The notes under the pieces were generated by a model. That model had not been told where the DNA came from. It did no database searches and saw only the letters and a list, made by a program, of their open reading frames with translations. From contig NZ_JBDFMQ010000001.1 of NCBI RefSeq assembly GCF_047238345.1, positions 2,480,001-2,544,000 on the forward strand: 64,000 nucleotides of DNA, in the 5' to 3' direction. Position 1 is the stretch's first letter. Every line of letters starts with the position of its first letter. The position numbers and the translations under genes are program-made. This document shows positions 7,968 to 16,544 of this stretch, piece after piece. This stretch comes from Shouchella sp047238345. GTDB lineage: Bacteria > Bacillota > Bacilli > Bacillales > Bacillaceae_D.

Positions 7968-8062
7968 CTCATAACATAAGACTCGCCATTTTAGGCAGGA
8001 ACACGTCCGTTTAACACCTAATCCGCGCGGTTGTAAGTTCATTGGGTGCTACCAAATCACTA
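7968..8062 (-). ncRNA. Ribosomal L21 leader (5' UTR regulatory RNA)
   Basis: The untranslated stretch upstream of rplU can form helices, for example TTAGG at about 8020 with CCTAA nearer the gene, and contains the ACAACCGCG element seen in Firmicute L21 leaders. Such leaders are thought to bind L21 for feedback control. Exact ends and folding are estimated by eye. Confidence 0.6.
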
Positions 8063-8097
8063 ACACACATCATCATAGCATAAGTTTTGATTCACTG

Positions 8098-9585
8098 TCA
8101 ATCACTGATCGCAAGGCTTTTAAGTCGTTGCTTTGCAGAGTCGTAATCACCCTGGAAAATAACTTCATATGGTTTCCTGCTGCTTAACGAATTATTTTCG
8201 ACGAAATAAATACGTGCATCCATCCATGCCTCTAACCGTTTTAACACAGCTTCATCGTTTTCATAAAAAAGCTCCCTAATAGACGAATGGGCACCAATAA
8301 TGATACACGCTTCACCACGGTAGCCGACTAATTCATTTTCCAATTGAAACGCATGACCAAAATCCGTGAGAACGCGCCCGCTCCCATGACAGGTTGGGCA
8401 TGGCTCTTGCAACACTTCCGCTATCGGTCGCGCTGTTTTTTTTCTCGTTAATTCAAGCATGCCAAGCTTTGTAAATCCTTTAACACTCGTTTTCACCAGA
8501 TCCTGTTCAAGCTCTTTCTCTACCAGTGTGACGATTTTCTTTTGCGCGCGTTCGTTTTCCATTTCAATAAAATCGATTAAAACCATCCCACTATAATTGC
8601 GCAGCCGTAACTGACGGCAAATCTCAATCGCCGCTTCCTCGTTCACTTCAATAGCCATTGCGAACTTATCCTTTTTTTTCTTATACTTGCCAGAGTTGAT
8701 ATCAACGACGGTTAAAGCCTCGGTCTCATCAAATATTAAATAGCCGCCATTTTTGAGCCACACATGACGCCTTAAAGCTTTGTCCAGCTGCTTCTGAACT
8801 GTCGAAAAAACATCTTCGTTACCTGGTACTAAACGGACTCGATCTTTTAACGAGGCAGGAAGCAACTGCTGGACGAGCTTAAAATCATCATAATGATCAA
8901 CAACCCACTCATGGAGCTCTTCTTTCGATTGACGTTTCACCAACTGTTCTATTAGGGATGATCCTTGATACAGTCGGTACGGAATTTGATCTTGATGCGT
9001 TTGTGTCTTCTGCCACAAAGCACGTAAAAACCTTAACTCTTCGCTGATTTCTTCAATAGAGGCACCATTTCCTTGCGTGCGGATGATCATGCCTTCATCT
9101 TCTTGTAGCAATGGCGACATTTTCTCTTTCAATTCTTGTCTTTTGCTTTCATCGTCAATTTTTTTTGATATTGACACTTCTTGACCTGCCGGTAAGTACA
9201 CGATTCCATGGCCAGGTAATGAAATGATTTCGGTTAGTCTGGGACCTTTTGTCCCGTCACTTTCTTTTGTTACTTGAACGATTAATTCTGTCCCTGCTTT
9301 CAAGTATTGAGCAATAGACAGCACGTCTTTTCCCTCACGTTGATCTTTTTGAAAAGCATAAAGCTCGTCTCGATGTAAAAAGCCATTTTTATCGCTTCCA
9401 ATATCAATAAATGCTGCCTGCATATTCGGCATGACTTTCTCTACTTTTGCTTTATAAACAGAGCCGATAAGATGAGGGATGAATTCACTTTCAATAGACC
9501 ATTCCACAGCCTTCTCTTGATCAACCAACACTGCTTCTCTTTTTAAAGCTGTTTGTTTCATTAAAATCGTTTTCGTCATATCCAT
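8098..9585 (-). CDS. rng: Ribonuclease E/G family endoribonuclease
   Basis: The product of about 495 residues has an N-terminal S1-type segment (IGSVYKAKVEKVMPNMQAAF, then IDIG), the catalytic metal-binding Asp pair in VVDINSG and LIDFIEM, and the zinc-link CPTCHG near the C-terminus. RNase G/E cleaves single-stranded RNA in rRNA maturation and mRNA decay. There is no long C-terminal scaffold, so it resembles RNase G. A GTG at 9603 is possible, but the ATG at 9585 has AAGGAG at good spacing. B. subtilis 168 has no gene here; several alkaliphilic Bacillaceae do. It sits between spoIVFB and rplU. Confidence 0.93.
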   Translation of the reverse strand: MDMTKTILMKQTALKREAVLVDQEKAVEWSIESEFIPHLIGSVYKAKVEKVMPNMQAAFIDIGSDKNGFLHRDELYAFQKDQREGKDVLSIAQYLKAGTELIVQVTKESDGTKGPRLTEIISLPGHGIVYLPAGQEVSISKKIDDESKRQELKEKMSPLLQEDEGMIIRTQGNGASIEEISEELRFLRALWQKTQTHQDQIPYRLYQGSSLIEQLVKRQSKEELHEWVVDHYDDFKLVQQLLPASLKDRVRLVPGNEDVFSTVQKQLDKALRRHVWLKNGGYLIFDETEALTVVDINSGKYKKKKDKFAMAIEVNEEAAIEICRQLRLRNYSGMVLIDFIEMENERAQKKIVTLVEKELEQDLVKTSVKGFTKLGMLELTRKKTARPIAEVLQEPCPTCHGSGRVLTDFGHAFQLENELVGYRGEACIIIGAHSSIRELFYENDEAVLKRLEAWMDARIYFVENNSLSSRKPYEVIFQGDYDSAKQRLKSLAISD

Positions 9586-9646
9586 TCGTTGCTCCTTTTT
9601 CACTCCTGTTTAGTTTAAAGGATGATAAAAAAAAGGACAACACTGG

Positions 9647-10492
9647 TCATTCGCTTTTCGGAATGGTATGCACAGGAACGTGACCACCTTCACGAAAGTA
9701 GACATCTAATAAAGCTTGCAGTGAAAAGGTAGTTTGATTGATTCCATCTTTTATGACGACTGTATGTAATGCATTTTTTTTAATTTTTTCAACGACGGTT
9801 TTGATCGTCGCCTGCTTCTCTACAAAGATAGGAACTGGATGATTGGAAGTGTCATCATCTTTTTTCGCCATTAAAAAGCGGATAAATCGATACTCTCTTT
9901 GTTTAAACTCTAATACGAGTGTAAGAAGTAGAAAAGAGAAAATCATGATGAGATTAAGCTGCATGGCATAAAAAGCGACAAAAAGAAATCCACTAAACAA
10001 AAACATACATGATGTTACTAAAGATAGCTTTATGGCTTGTTTGTATGGAAACCATTTGTAAAAAGCCAGTTGAATCAGCCTCCCGCCATCTAACGGATGA
10101 ATAGGGATTAAATTAAAGAGTAAGATCGCGATATTATGACTAACAAAAAGTTGATGGTCTTGATAAAGCCAAATATCAGTAAAATGATATAAACCATAGG
10201 ACATGGCAATCATCCAAATATGTTGTACTGGTCCCCAAAGAACAATGAAGCATTCTTCCCGAGCAGGTCGAATGCCTCTTGGTTCTAATACAGCAGCACC
10301 ACCAAAAGGTAATAATTCTATTTTTAGAATTTTCCACCCAAAGCGATGCGCCATCCAGACATGGCCCATTTCATGAACAAGCACAATAAAAAGAAGCATC
10401 ACGACTTCTTTAAAACGTCCAGTTATGACACCCATTGCAATAATGAGCCAAAAAATCGGATGAATGTGGACTTTTTTTAAGAGATTAATCAA
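9647..10492 (-). CDS. spoIVFB: Stage IV sporulation site-2-type metalloprotease SpoIVFB
   Basis: This multi-pass membrane protein of 281 residues carries the zinc-protease motif HEMGH near residue 41 and the second metal-binding motif HPLDGGR, followed by a C-terminal cytosolic CBS-like part. SpoIVFB cleaves pro-SigK inside the mother-cell-side forespore membrane. The start is a TTG at 10492, overlapping the end of spoIVFA by 8 bp, so translation is coupled. The partner and inhibitor-complex protein SpoIVFA is encoded immediately upstream. Confidence 0.95.
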   Translation of the reverse strand: MINLLKKVHIHPIFWLIIAMGVITGRFKEVVMLLFIVLVHEMGHVWMAHRFGWKILKIELLPFGGAAVLEPRGIRPAREECFIVLWGPVQHIWMIAMSYGLYHFTDIWLYQDHQLFVSHNIAILLFNLIPIHPLDGGRLIQLAFYKWFPYKQAIKLSLVTSCMFLFSGFLFVAFYAMQLNLIMIFSFLLLTLVLEFKQREYRFIRFLMAKKDDDTSNHPVPIFVEKQATIKTVVEKIKKNALHTVVIKDGINQTTFSLQALLDVYFREGGHVPVHTIPKSE

Positions 10493-11207
10493 AGTTGATC
10501 ACTGTGCTCGGATCAATGTAATCGCCATCCTGTTTTAAACCAAAGTAAAACATACCTGCTTGCTCTTCATCCGCTTCAACAACGGAGCCAATAACCGCTC
10601 CTTTTGAGAGAATGTCGTACGGTCGCACATTAACATCATCGAGCATCCCATAGACTGAAACGGTCCCATCTTGATGCTGAAGTTCTACGACCTGCCCTGA
10701 GGAATCCTCTCCCTCGTAAAGTTCAATGACGTGACCACCTTTGACAGCTTTAACGTCTTCTCCTAGACCTGTTTCAAGTAAAATACCTTTTCTGTCTTTA
10801 GAAAAACTTTCTTTAATTGTTCCTGAAGCAGGCAAGGCATAATTCACCACATCATCCGAGCCTTCTTGTATTCTTTGATCAGGGAGTAGCGCTAAAGGAG
10901 AGCCAAACACGCTTTCAAAATAAGAAGATACGGCCGCAAACTGAAAGTGTTCTTCAAAGGTATGATCTACTACCGCCTGTACACTTTCTAAATTTCGATG
11001 GTTGGAGTCATACACAATCCCTACGGCAAAAAATAAACAACCAGCAATCACAAGCTGTAGCAGGACCTTATGGAAACGAGTTGAACCTGGTCTTTGTTCA
11101 TCGACCTTGTTAAAATTAGGGCGCGATACTGTAGAAGTGTTTGGAGCAAATTCTTTTTGTTTTTGTTTGGAAGCAATCTGTTTTTCAATTTGTTTTCTTC
11201 GATCCAC
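10485..11207 (-). CDS. spoIVFA: Stage IV sporulation protein SpoIVFA
   Basis: The 240-residue protein has a basic N-terminus, one membrane helix near residues 45-65 (LLQLVIAGCLFFAVGIVY) and a C-terminal LytM/M23-like domain outside the membrane that lacks an evident full set of zinc ligands. SpoIVFA holds SpoIVFB and BofA in an inhibitory complex until the SpoIVB signal arrives from the forespore. A GTG start at 11207 with GGAGGG upstream is used. The gene overlaps spoIVFB, as in other bacilli. Confidence 0.92.
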   Translation of the reverse strand: MDRRKQIEKQIASKQKQKEFAPNTSTVSRPNFNKVDEQRPGSTRFHKVLLQLVIAGCLFFAVGIVYDSNHRNLESVQAVVDHTFEEHFQFAAVSSYFESVFGSPLALLPDQRIQEGSDDVVNYALPASGTIKESFSKDRKGILLETGLGEDVKAVKGGHVIELYEGEDSSGQVVELQHQDGTVSVYGMLDDVNVRPYDILSKGAVIGSVVEADEEQAGMFYFGLKQDGDYIDPSTVINFD

Positions 11208-11328
11208 TTAGAACCCTCCCCATTACATATCTCAAATCTATACATTCCATCTTATGACTTGTCCTGTTCATCTATTCAGATTAATACTAAAATAATTGGG
11301 GAATAGTTCCTCAATAAGGAGTGATCGT

Positions 11329-12246
11329 ATGAAAAAAAATCAATTAGGGAAATCCTCTCTATTTATTAGTGAATTAGGGTTAGGCGGCATGTCGCTGGGG
11401 ACAGATTGGAAAAAAGCAACAGCCATTGTAGATGAAGCAATTGACTTAGGCGTGAACTACATTGATACAGCGGATTTGTATGACTTTGGAGAGAATGAAA
11501 GCATTATTGGTCAAGCAATACAAGGAAAAAGAGACCAGCTCATCATTGGCACAAAAGCAGGCAATCGATTTGAAAAAGGAAAAGATGGCTGGGAGTGGGA
11601 TCCTTCAAAAGCACATATTAAACAAGCTGTAAAAGAAAGCTTGGCTCGCTTAAACCTTGATTATATTGATCTCTATCAACTACACGGTGGCACGATTGAT
11701 GACCCAATCGACGAAACCATCGCCGCTTTCGAGGAATTAAAGAAAGAAGGATCTATTCGTGAATATGGCATTTCGTCTATTCGACCGAATGTCATAAAAG
11801 AATATGTTGAACGTTCTTCGATTGTTTCTGTGATGATGCAGTACAGTCTATTAGATCGCCGTCCGGAAGAGTACTTCTCCTATTTGCAAGAAAACGGTAT
11901 AAGCGTCATTACGCGAGGTTCACTTGCAAAAGGAATCTTGAGTGATCGAACATTGAAGTCGGTAGATGCTGCAAAAGATGGCTATTTATCGTACTCTACT
12001 AAAGAACTTGCTCAGTTAAAAGATATCCTTATGCAAAACTACGCAAGCGCACATTCCATGAACGGACTCGCTTTCAACTATTGTTTATCCCATAAACCTG
12101 TTGCAAGTGTTATTTCAGGTGCAAGCAGCATTGAACAAATTCGCCAAAACGTTCAAGCTGTTAAAAATGAATCATTAACAGAAAAAGAAGTCGATAATCT
12201 TGCGCGGATAGCCAAACAAGATAGTTATTCTCAACACCGAGTTTAA
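11329..12246 (+). CDS. Aldo/keto reductase
   Basis: The 305-residue protein shows the AKR fold with the catalytic tetrad visible in order: Asp and Tyr in DTADLYDFGENE, Lys in IIGTKAG and His in LYQLHGG, plus a C-terminal NADPH-binding part (VISGASSIEQIRQN). AKRs reduce aldehydes and ketones with NADPH. The frame is open from 11296, but the ATG at 11329 has AAGGAGTGATCGT upstream and starts at the conserved KKNQLGKS. It is transcribed against its minus-strand neighbours and shares a two-way terminator with bioY. The substrate is unknown. Confidence 0.9.
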   Translation: MKKNQLGKSSLFISELGLGGMSLGTDWKKATAIVDEAIDLGVNYIDTADLYDFGENESIIGQAIQGKRDQLIIGTKAGNRFEKGKDGWEWDPSKAHIKQAVKESLARLNLDYIDLYQLHGGTIDDPIDETIAAFEELKKEGSIREYGISSIRPNVIKEYVERSSIVSVMMQYSLLDRRPEEYFSYLQENGISVITRGSLAKGILSDRTLKSVDAAKDGYLSYSTKELAQLKDILMQNYASAHSMNGLAFNYCLSHKPVASVISGASSIEQIRQNVQAVKNESLTEKEVDNLARIAKQDSYSQHRV

Positions 12247-12256
12247 TAATGTTCAA

Positions 12257-12298
12257 GAAAAAAACTTCCTCATTGATACTAGTCAGAGGAAGTTTTTA
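12257..12298. terminator. Two-way terminator between the AKR gene and bioY
   Basis: AAACTTCCTC and GAGGAAGTTT form a stem around a 14-nt loop, with T tracts on both strands. It can serve both convergent genes. Confidence 0.8.
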
Positions 12299-12312
12299 TT
12301 TATGTGGATTCC

Positions 12313-12861
12313 TTATATAGTCGGCATTGCTCTCAACACCCGTAGTGTGATAACGGTTGCCAATAGCGCTTTCAACACATCTCCAGGAATGTAAAAGACA
12401 TTTAACCAAAGCGCTTCTCCCAAGCCCATTCCCGATGTAGCAGCAAGGTAGCTTGCCCCGCACACGTACAAAACGCCTAACCCAAACAAAAGGTTTATAC
12501 TAAATACCTTAATAAACGACTTATGTTTCAGCCTTGTTACACAGAAGCCAACCCCCCACGCCACAACGGCCCATCCAAATATGTATCCACCCGTCGGGCC
12601 AAAAAGAATCCCAATTCCCCCTCTTCCACCAGCGAGTAGCGGAAGCGAGCAAGCAACAAGAAAAATAAAGAGCAGCACGGATAGACCGCCACGCTTTCCA
12701 CCTAGTACCCCACCAATCATCATTGGGGCGACTGACTGAATCGTAATCGGTACCGGAGAAATAGGTAGCGGGATAGGTGGTATAACCCCTAAGACAGCAA
12801 GGACAGCTGTCATCATAGAAATTTTCGTTAAATCTTTAATCCCCATCGTAATCTTCCTCAT
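12313..12861 (-). CDS. bioY: Biotin transporter substrate-binding component BioY
   Basis: The 182-residue protein has about six hydrophobic helices and the BioY hallmarks PIPLPISPVPITIQ and FGPTGGYIFGW. BioY is the membrane S-component that captures biotin and works alone or with an ECF energy module. Two starts are possible; the ATG at 12846 has GAGG at good spacing, while 12861 adds five residues. A BirA-type operator overlaps the promoter, so it is probably repressed when biotin is plentiful. No biotin synthesis genes are nearby. Confidence 0.95.
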   Translation of the reverse strand: MRKITMGIKDLTKISMMTAVLAVLGVIPPIPLPISPVPITIQSVAPMMIGGVLGGKRGGLSVLLFIFLVACSLPLLAGGRGGIGILFGPTGGYIFGWAVVAWGVGFCVTRLKHKSFIKVFSINLLFGLGVLYVCGASYLAATSGMGLGEALWLNVFYIPGDVLKALLATVITLRVLRAMPTI

Positions 12862-12873
12862 TCTTTTTCTTTT

Positions 12874-12902
12874 AGATTATCGAATTGATGTTTTATTGTC
12901 AA
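12874..12902 (-). promoter_or_regulatory. bioY: SigA promoter of bioY
   Basis: Read on the minus strand, TTGACA at 12897-12902 precedes TAATCT (17 bp spacing) or GATAAT (15 bp). The -35 lies within the BirA operator. Confidence 0.6.
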
Positions 12903-12925
12903 CTCAATTTTAAAAAGGTTAACAA
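12896..12925. promoter_or_regulatory. BirA (biotin repressor) operator upstream of bioY
   Basis: TTGTCAACT and GGTTAACAA are inverted half-sites separated by 12 bp, close to the known BirA operator TTGTTAACC-spacer-GGTTAACAA. The overlap with the bioY -35 element supports repression by biotinyl-AMP-bound BirA. Confidence 0.75.
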
Positions 12926-13002
12926 TGAGGGCTTACCTTGACGCCAGCAGGTTAAGTCGATTATCATAATACGTACAGATACGTCGAGAAAAGAGGGGTA
13001 GG

Positions 13003-13458
13003 ATGAGGCGAAGGCACGAAGTAGATCATAGTGGCTTTATGGATATTTCTTCAATGACTTCAGCAAAACAACATGCATTTGCAAAATCAAGCGTTCAGAT
13101 CGATAAAGAGCTTTACGAAAAATTACAGCACGGCGATCTGAAACATAAACAAGTTTTAGAAAACGCGCGATTTGCTGGCATCATGGCCGCTAAACATACA
13201 TCAACGCTTCTTCCTAATAATCACCCAAAAGCGTTAACGTACATAGATATTTCATTTCATTGGGAAGTACATTCAGGCAGCTGGGAACTCATTATTGAAG
13301 TAGAAGTAAAGGCAAAACATGCTTTACCGGTTCACACAGAGGCAATGACCGCGGCTTCAATTTCGGCTTTGGCTGTTTATGATCTTTGTCAACAGGACTC
13401 CCAATCCATCGTCCTAGGTCCAACTTACCTTTCTCGAAAAGGAAACCAAAGAGCGTAA
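13003..13458 (+). CDS. Divergent MoaC-like protein (cyclic pyranopterin monophosphate synthase homologue)
   Basis: The 151-residue protein aligns by eye along all of MoaC: MDISSM at the start, ENARFAGIMAAKHTS, HTEAMTAASISALAVYDLC and a C-terminal IVLGPTYLSRKG. MoaC converts the GTP-derived cyclic intermediate to cPMP in molybdenum-cofactor synthesis. The Lys equivalent to E. coli Lys51 is kept (Lys49), but Lys131 is replaced by Gln130 in YDLCQQ, and the conserved PLCHP segment reads PNNHP. No moaA, moaE or moeA is nearby. Either it is a poorly active MoaC or it has a new role; I cannot tell which. Confidence 0.75.
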   Translation: MRRRHEVDHSGFMDISSMTSAKQHAFAKSSVQIDKELYEKLQHGDLKHKQVLENARFAGIMAAKHTSTLLPNNHPKALTYIDISFHWEVHSGSWELIIEVEVKAKHALPVHTEAMTAASISALAVYDLCQQDSQSIVLGPTYLSRKGNQRA

Positions 13459-13473
13459 AGCGCTCTTTTTTTT
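13448..13473 (+). terminator. Terminator of the MoaC-like gene
   Basis: AAAGAGCG and CGCTCTTT around a short loop, then a T tract, overlapping the stop codon. Confidence 0.75.
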
Positions 13474-13475
13474 GT

Positions 13476-13518
13476 AAAAAAGCAGCCGCTGAGGTTTCTC
13501 CTCAGCGGCTGCTTTTTT
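13476..13518. terminator. Strong two-way terminator between the MoaC-like gene and minD
   Basis: A near-perfect 18-bp inverted repeat (AAAAGCAGCCGCTGAGG with its complement) with a 5-nt loop and T tracts on both strands. Confidence 0.9.
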
Positions 13519-13524
13519 CTGAAC

Positions 13525-14328
13525 TTATCGTACACCAAACAATCGTTTTAATTTCGTAAACATCGTTGTAGATTCTTCAAGTGACATAAGAGGAATCGTT
13601 TCGCCTAAAATTCTTCGTGCAATATTGCGATAAGCTATAGACGCCTTGCTTGTCGAGTGAAGCGCGATTGGCTCCCCTTTATTTGAATGTTTAATCACTT
13701 GGTCATCATCTACCACGATACCAATTAAATCAATCGCTAAGATTTTTGTAATCTCATCAACATCAAGCATCTCACCATTCTTAACCAAATGGGTTCGAAT
13801 ACGGTTGATAACTAACCTCGGTCGTTCAATCTTTTCTTGCTCAAGAAGTCCAATGATTCGATCCGCATCTCTGACGGAGGAAACTTCTGGTGTTGTGACA
13901 ACAATTGCTTTATCCGCACCTGCTACTGCATTCCGGAAACCATGTTCAATTCCTGCTGGACAATCGATAATAACAAAATCATATTCTTGTTTCAATTCAT
14001 CTACAAGACGTTTCATTTGTTCAGGCAAGATATCGGTTTTATCTTTCGTTTGCGCTGCTGGTAATAAATATAAGTTGCCATCAAAGCGTTTATCTTTAAT
14101 AAGCGCTTGGTGCAATTCACAATTTCCTTCAACAACGTCAACTAAGTCAAAAATGATTCGATTCTCTAAACCCATTACAACATCAAGATTTCGTAAGCCG
14201 ATATCCGCATCAATTAAACAAACTTTTTTTCCTTCTAGAGCAAGCGCAGTTCCAATGTTTGCAGATGTAGTTGTCTTTCCTACACCGCCCTTACCACTCG
14301 TAATTACAATTGCATCGCCCACGCTCAT
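13525..14328 (-). CDS. minD: Septum-site-determining ATPase MinD
   Basis: The 267-residue ParA/MinD-type protein begins with the deviant Walker A motif GKGGVGKTT near residue 12 and ends in an amphipathic membrane-targeting helix (FTKLKRLFGVR). MinD binds the membrane in its ATP form and recruits MinC to stop Z-ring assembly away from mid-cell; in bacilli it is placed at poles by DivIVA/MinJ. It is separated from minC by 26 bp on the same strand and is the last gene of the mre-min cluster. Confidence 0.97.
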   Translation of the reverse strand: MSVGDAIVITSGKGGVGKTTTSANIGTALALEGKKVCLIDADIGLRNLDVVMGLENRIIFDLVDVVEGNCELHQALIKDKRFDGNLYLLPAAQTKDKTDILPEQMKRLVDELKQEYDFVIIDCPAGIEHGFRNAVAGADKAIVVTTPEVSSVRDADRIIGLLEQEKIERPRLVINRIRTHLVKNGEMLDVDEITKILAIDLIGIVVDDDQVIKHSNKGEPIALHSTSKASIAYRNIARRILGETIPLMSLEESTTMFTKLKRLFGVR

Positions 14329-14354
14329 ATCCCCTTTCTCTCGTACGATCCAAA

Positions 14355-15041
14355 TTAAGAAACAGCTTCTGCTTCTTTTAAACCTCTAATCTCAACATCA
14401 AATAATCGTTGAACTTTTGTTAGTGCAATTTCACCACTATCGTCTTCAATGTAAGCTGCTTGCATGCTTGTATCTTCAACGACTTCATCTGCAAAGTGAA
14501 TCATTTGTTCATGAATATGTAGGCTTGTTGGCGACATATAGCTTGCACAAATGAACGCGCTTGTCTTCCCTTCATACCCTGCATGTGCTTTTCCCTTCAA
14601 TTCACCGATAATATAAATATTACCAGTAGCCATTAAGCAGCCTCCAGGATTGACATCACCGATTAGCAAAACGTTCCCTTTCATTTTGACGATTTGGCCT
14701 GATCGAATCATTCTCGTAAGTGTCGCAGTTTGCACTTCTTCTTGCATCTCTTTCGCTTTTTCAACTGTCATAACGTTTGAATGATAATGATGTACGCGTA
14801 AGTGACTATTAGAAGTAATAATGGATTCGATTATCTCGCGATCGGCTTCTGTCAAAAACCGGTTCCCTAAATCAATTTGCACATAGACAATTGGATCGTC
14901 TTTCTCACTCTTATAATAATCAGAGGACAGTTTCTCACGTAAATCGTCAATTAACTGTTCAAATGAACAACGATCATCAAATAAGAAAATAAGCCCATCC
15001 TTTGTTCCTTTAATTGTTACTAGTGATTTCACTTGTGACAT
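14355..15041 (-). CDS. minC: Septum-site-determining protein MinC
   Basis: The 228-residue protein has the MinC layout: an N-terminal FtsZ-inhibiting domain and a C-terminal beta-helix with the VLLIGDVNPGG and YIIGELKGKAHAG repeats that bind MinD. It blocks FtsZ polymer assembly near the poles. It lies between mreD and minD, as in B. subtilis. Length and motif order are normal. Confidence 0.96.
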   Translation of the reverse strand: MSQVKSLVTIKGTKDGLIFLFDDRCSFEQLIDDLREKLSSDYYKSEKDDPIVYVQIDLGNRFLTEADREIIESIITSNSHLRVHHYHSNVMTVEKAKEMQEEVQTATLTRMIRSGQIVKMKGNVLLIGDVNPGGCLMATGNIYIIGELKGKAHAGYEGKTSAFICASYMSPTSLHIHEQMIHFADEVVEDTSMQAAYIEDDSGEIALTKVQRLFDVEIRGLKEAEAVS

Positions 15042-15106
15042 TCACATTCACCTCTACTAACTCCCATTGTAACAATAGATTCCACGTTCAAGACATAATT
15101 CCTGCT

Positions 15107-15631
15107 TTAACGGTTACGAAAGCTCGCTTGCTCATTGACATAGTTCGCTAATTTTCTAAACGGTAGTACAAGCAAGATTGCAAATGCACTATTTAAGACG
15201 AGGGTCGGAATTAGTCGATTCAAAAAGAAATCCCCACCGGTCATCGACGTTACGCTTAGAATATAAAATAAACCATACTGAAAATACTCAAATAGAAAAA
15301 CAGATGCCACACATAGCAGAACAGCCCATAGCGCTGATTCTTTCACTGCTTTTAAAGGAACTGCCGCTAGATAGCCTAGACAAGCAAAACCAAACATATA
15401 AATGCCTAAGTAATTTGTATAGACTACATCGTAAAGTAAGCCAAAAGCAAGTCCATATATTAAAGCGACTTGCTTTCCAGAGTATAAGCCTACTAAAACG
15501 ATCGTCATTAATACTAACCGTGGAACAACGTATTGTGTCGCTTCTGTGTAATTTGCGAGCATATATGGAAGAAGAGAACCTTCTATGACGAATAGAGAAA
15601 CAAGGACGATCGAAAAGTACGTTCGACTCAT
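15107..15631 (-). CDS. mreD: Rod-shape-determining membrane protein MreD
   Basis: A 174-residue protein with about five membrane helices. There is little sequence signature, but the hydrophobic profile, length and position between mreC and minC make it MreD, a membrane partner of MreB/MreC in side-wall synthesis. Its start overlaps the end of mreC by 4 bp. Confidence 0.9.
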   Translation of the reverse strand: MSRTYFSIVLVSLFVIEGSLLPYMLANYTEATQYVVPRLVLMTIVLVGLYSGKQVALIYGLAFGLLYDVVYTNYLGIYMFGFACLGYLAAVPLKAVKESALWAVLLCVASVFLFEYFQYGLFYILSVTSMTGGDFFLNRLIPTLVLNSAFAILLVLPFRKLANYVNEQASFRNR

Positions 15632-16533
15632 TCTCCGTCACCTTCTTCGTCCTCTTCTAACTCTTCAATACCTGCGTCCATACTTGGCAAGTGTCTTTGT
15701 ACCACAAACACGTAGTCAAGCGTTGAGAAATCAGCAGTTGGTTCAATGTAAATGTTTTGTGAAAGGCCAAATTCATCTACTTCTACTTCAACCACTTCCC
15801 CGATTAACAATCCTGACGGGTACACATCTCCTAATCCGGAAGTTGTGACGGTCTCCCCTTCTGAAATCTCCACATCAATGTCCACTTTTCTCATAATTAG
15901 TCGGTCTTCTGCTACATCATAGCCTTCGATAAAGCCCATTGCTGGATCTTGATCGTCTTCTTCAACCAATACTTGTGCAGACACGAGATTCGTTGGGTCA
16001 TTATCACTTAATAATTGTACATATGAAGTAAATTTGCTTGAATCGTTGACTTTCCCAACAAGTCCACCTTGCGAATCAATCACAGCCATATCGTTTGTTA
16101 CTTCATCTGTTTCACCGCGGTTAATACCAATATACTGTTCCCACGCGTCTGGAGAACGATTAATGACAACAGCAGAAATCCGCGAGTAGTCACTTAACGT
16201 CTCGTCGATTTCCAACATTCCTCTTAACCGTTCATTTTCCTCATCAAGTAAATCTTTCTGAACCGATAATTGTGCATATTCCTCTAGCCTTGTACGTAGT
16301 AAACGATTCTCATCATACACGTGGATGATTTCACTTACATTTTCATAGATCCCCCCGAAAAAATGCGCAGGAGCCGATACAAGGTTCTGAACCCAACCAA
16401 CAGCATCGCGCATAATTTGCTCAGGTTGGGATAAATTTCGGTCATCTCTCATTGTAAAGCCGATTAGCGCCATTAAAATAATAATACTTACTAATAGGAC
16501 AATAAGCTTTTTGTTAGAGAAAAAAGATCGCAT
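15628..16533 (-). CDS. mreC: Rod-shape-determining protein MreC
   Basis: The 301-residue bitopic protein has one N-terminal membrane helix (residues 9-27), a coiled-coil near residues 70-105 and the two beta-barrel halves with GGLVGKV and TSGLGDVYPSGLLIGEV motifs. MreC links the cell-wall synthases outside to MreB filaments inside. The tail is strongly acidic (EELEEDEEGDGE). It lies 11 bp after mreB and overlaps mreD, so the three are translated together. Confidence 0.95.
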   Translation of the reverse strand: MRSFFSNKKLIVLLVSIIILMALIGFTMRDDRNLSQPEQIMRDAVGWVQNLVSAPAHFFGGIYENVSEIIHVYDENRLLRTRLEEYAQLSVQKDLLDEENERLRGMLEIDETLSDYSRISAVVINRSPDAWEQYIGINRGETDEVTNDMAVIDSQGGLVGKVNDSSKFTSYVQLLSDNDPTNLVSAQVLVEEDDQDPAMGFIEGYDVAEDRLIMRKVDIDVEISEGETVTTSGLGDVYPSGLLIGEVVEVEVDEFGLSQNIYIEPTADFSTLDYVFVVQRHLPSMDAGIEELEEDEEGDGE

Positions 16534-16544
16534 TCCCTATCCCT

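Noticed and set aside
13805..14389. 194-codon plus-strand ORF opposite minD
   Set aside because: Shadow frame of minD with no supporting signals.
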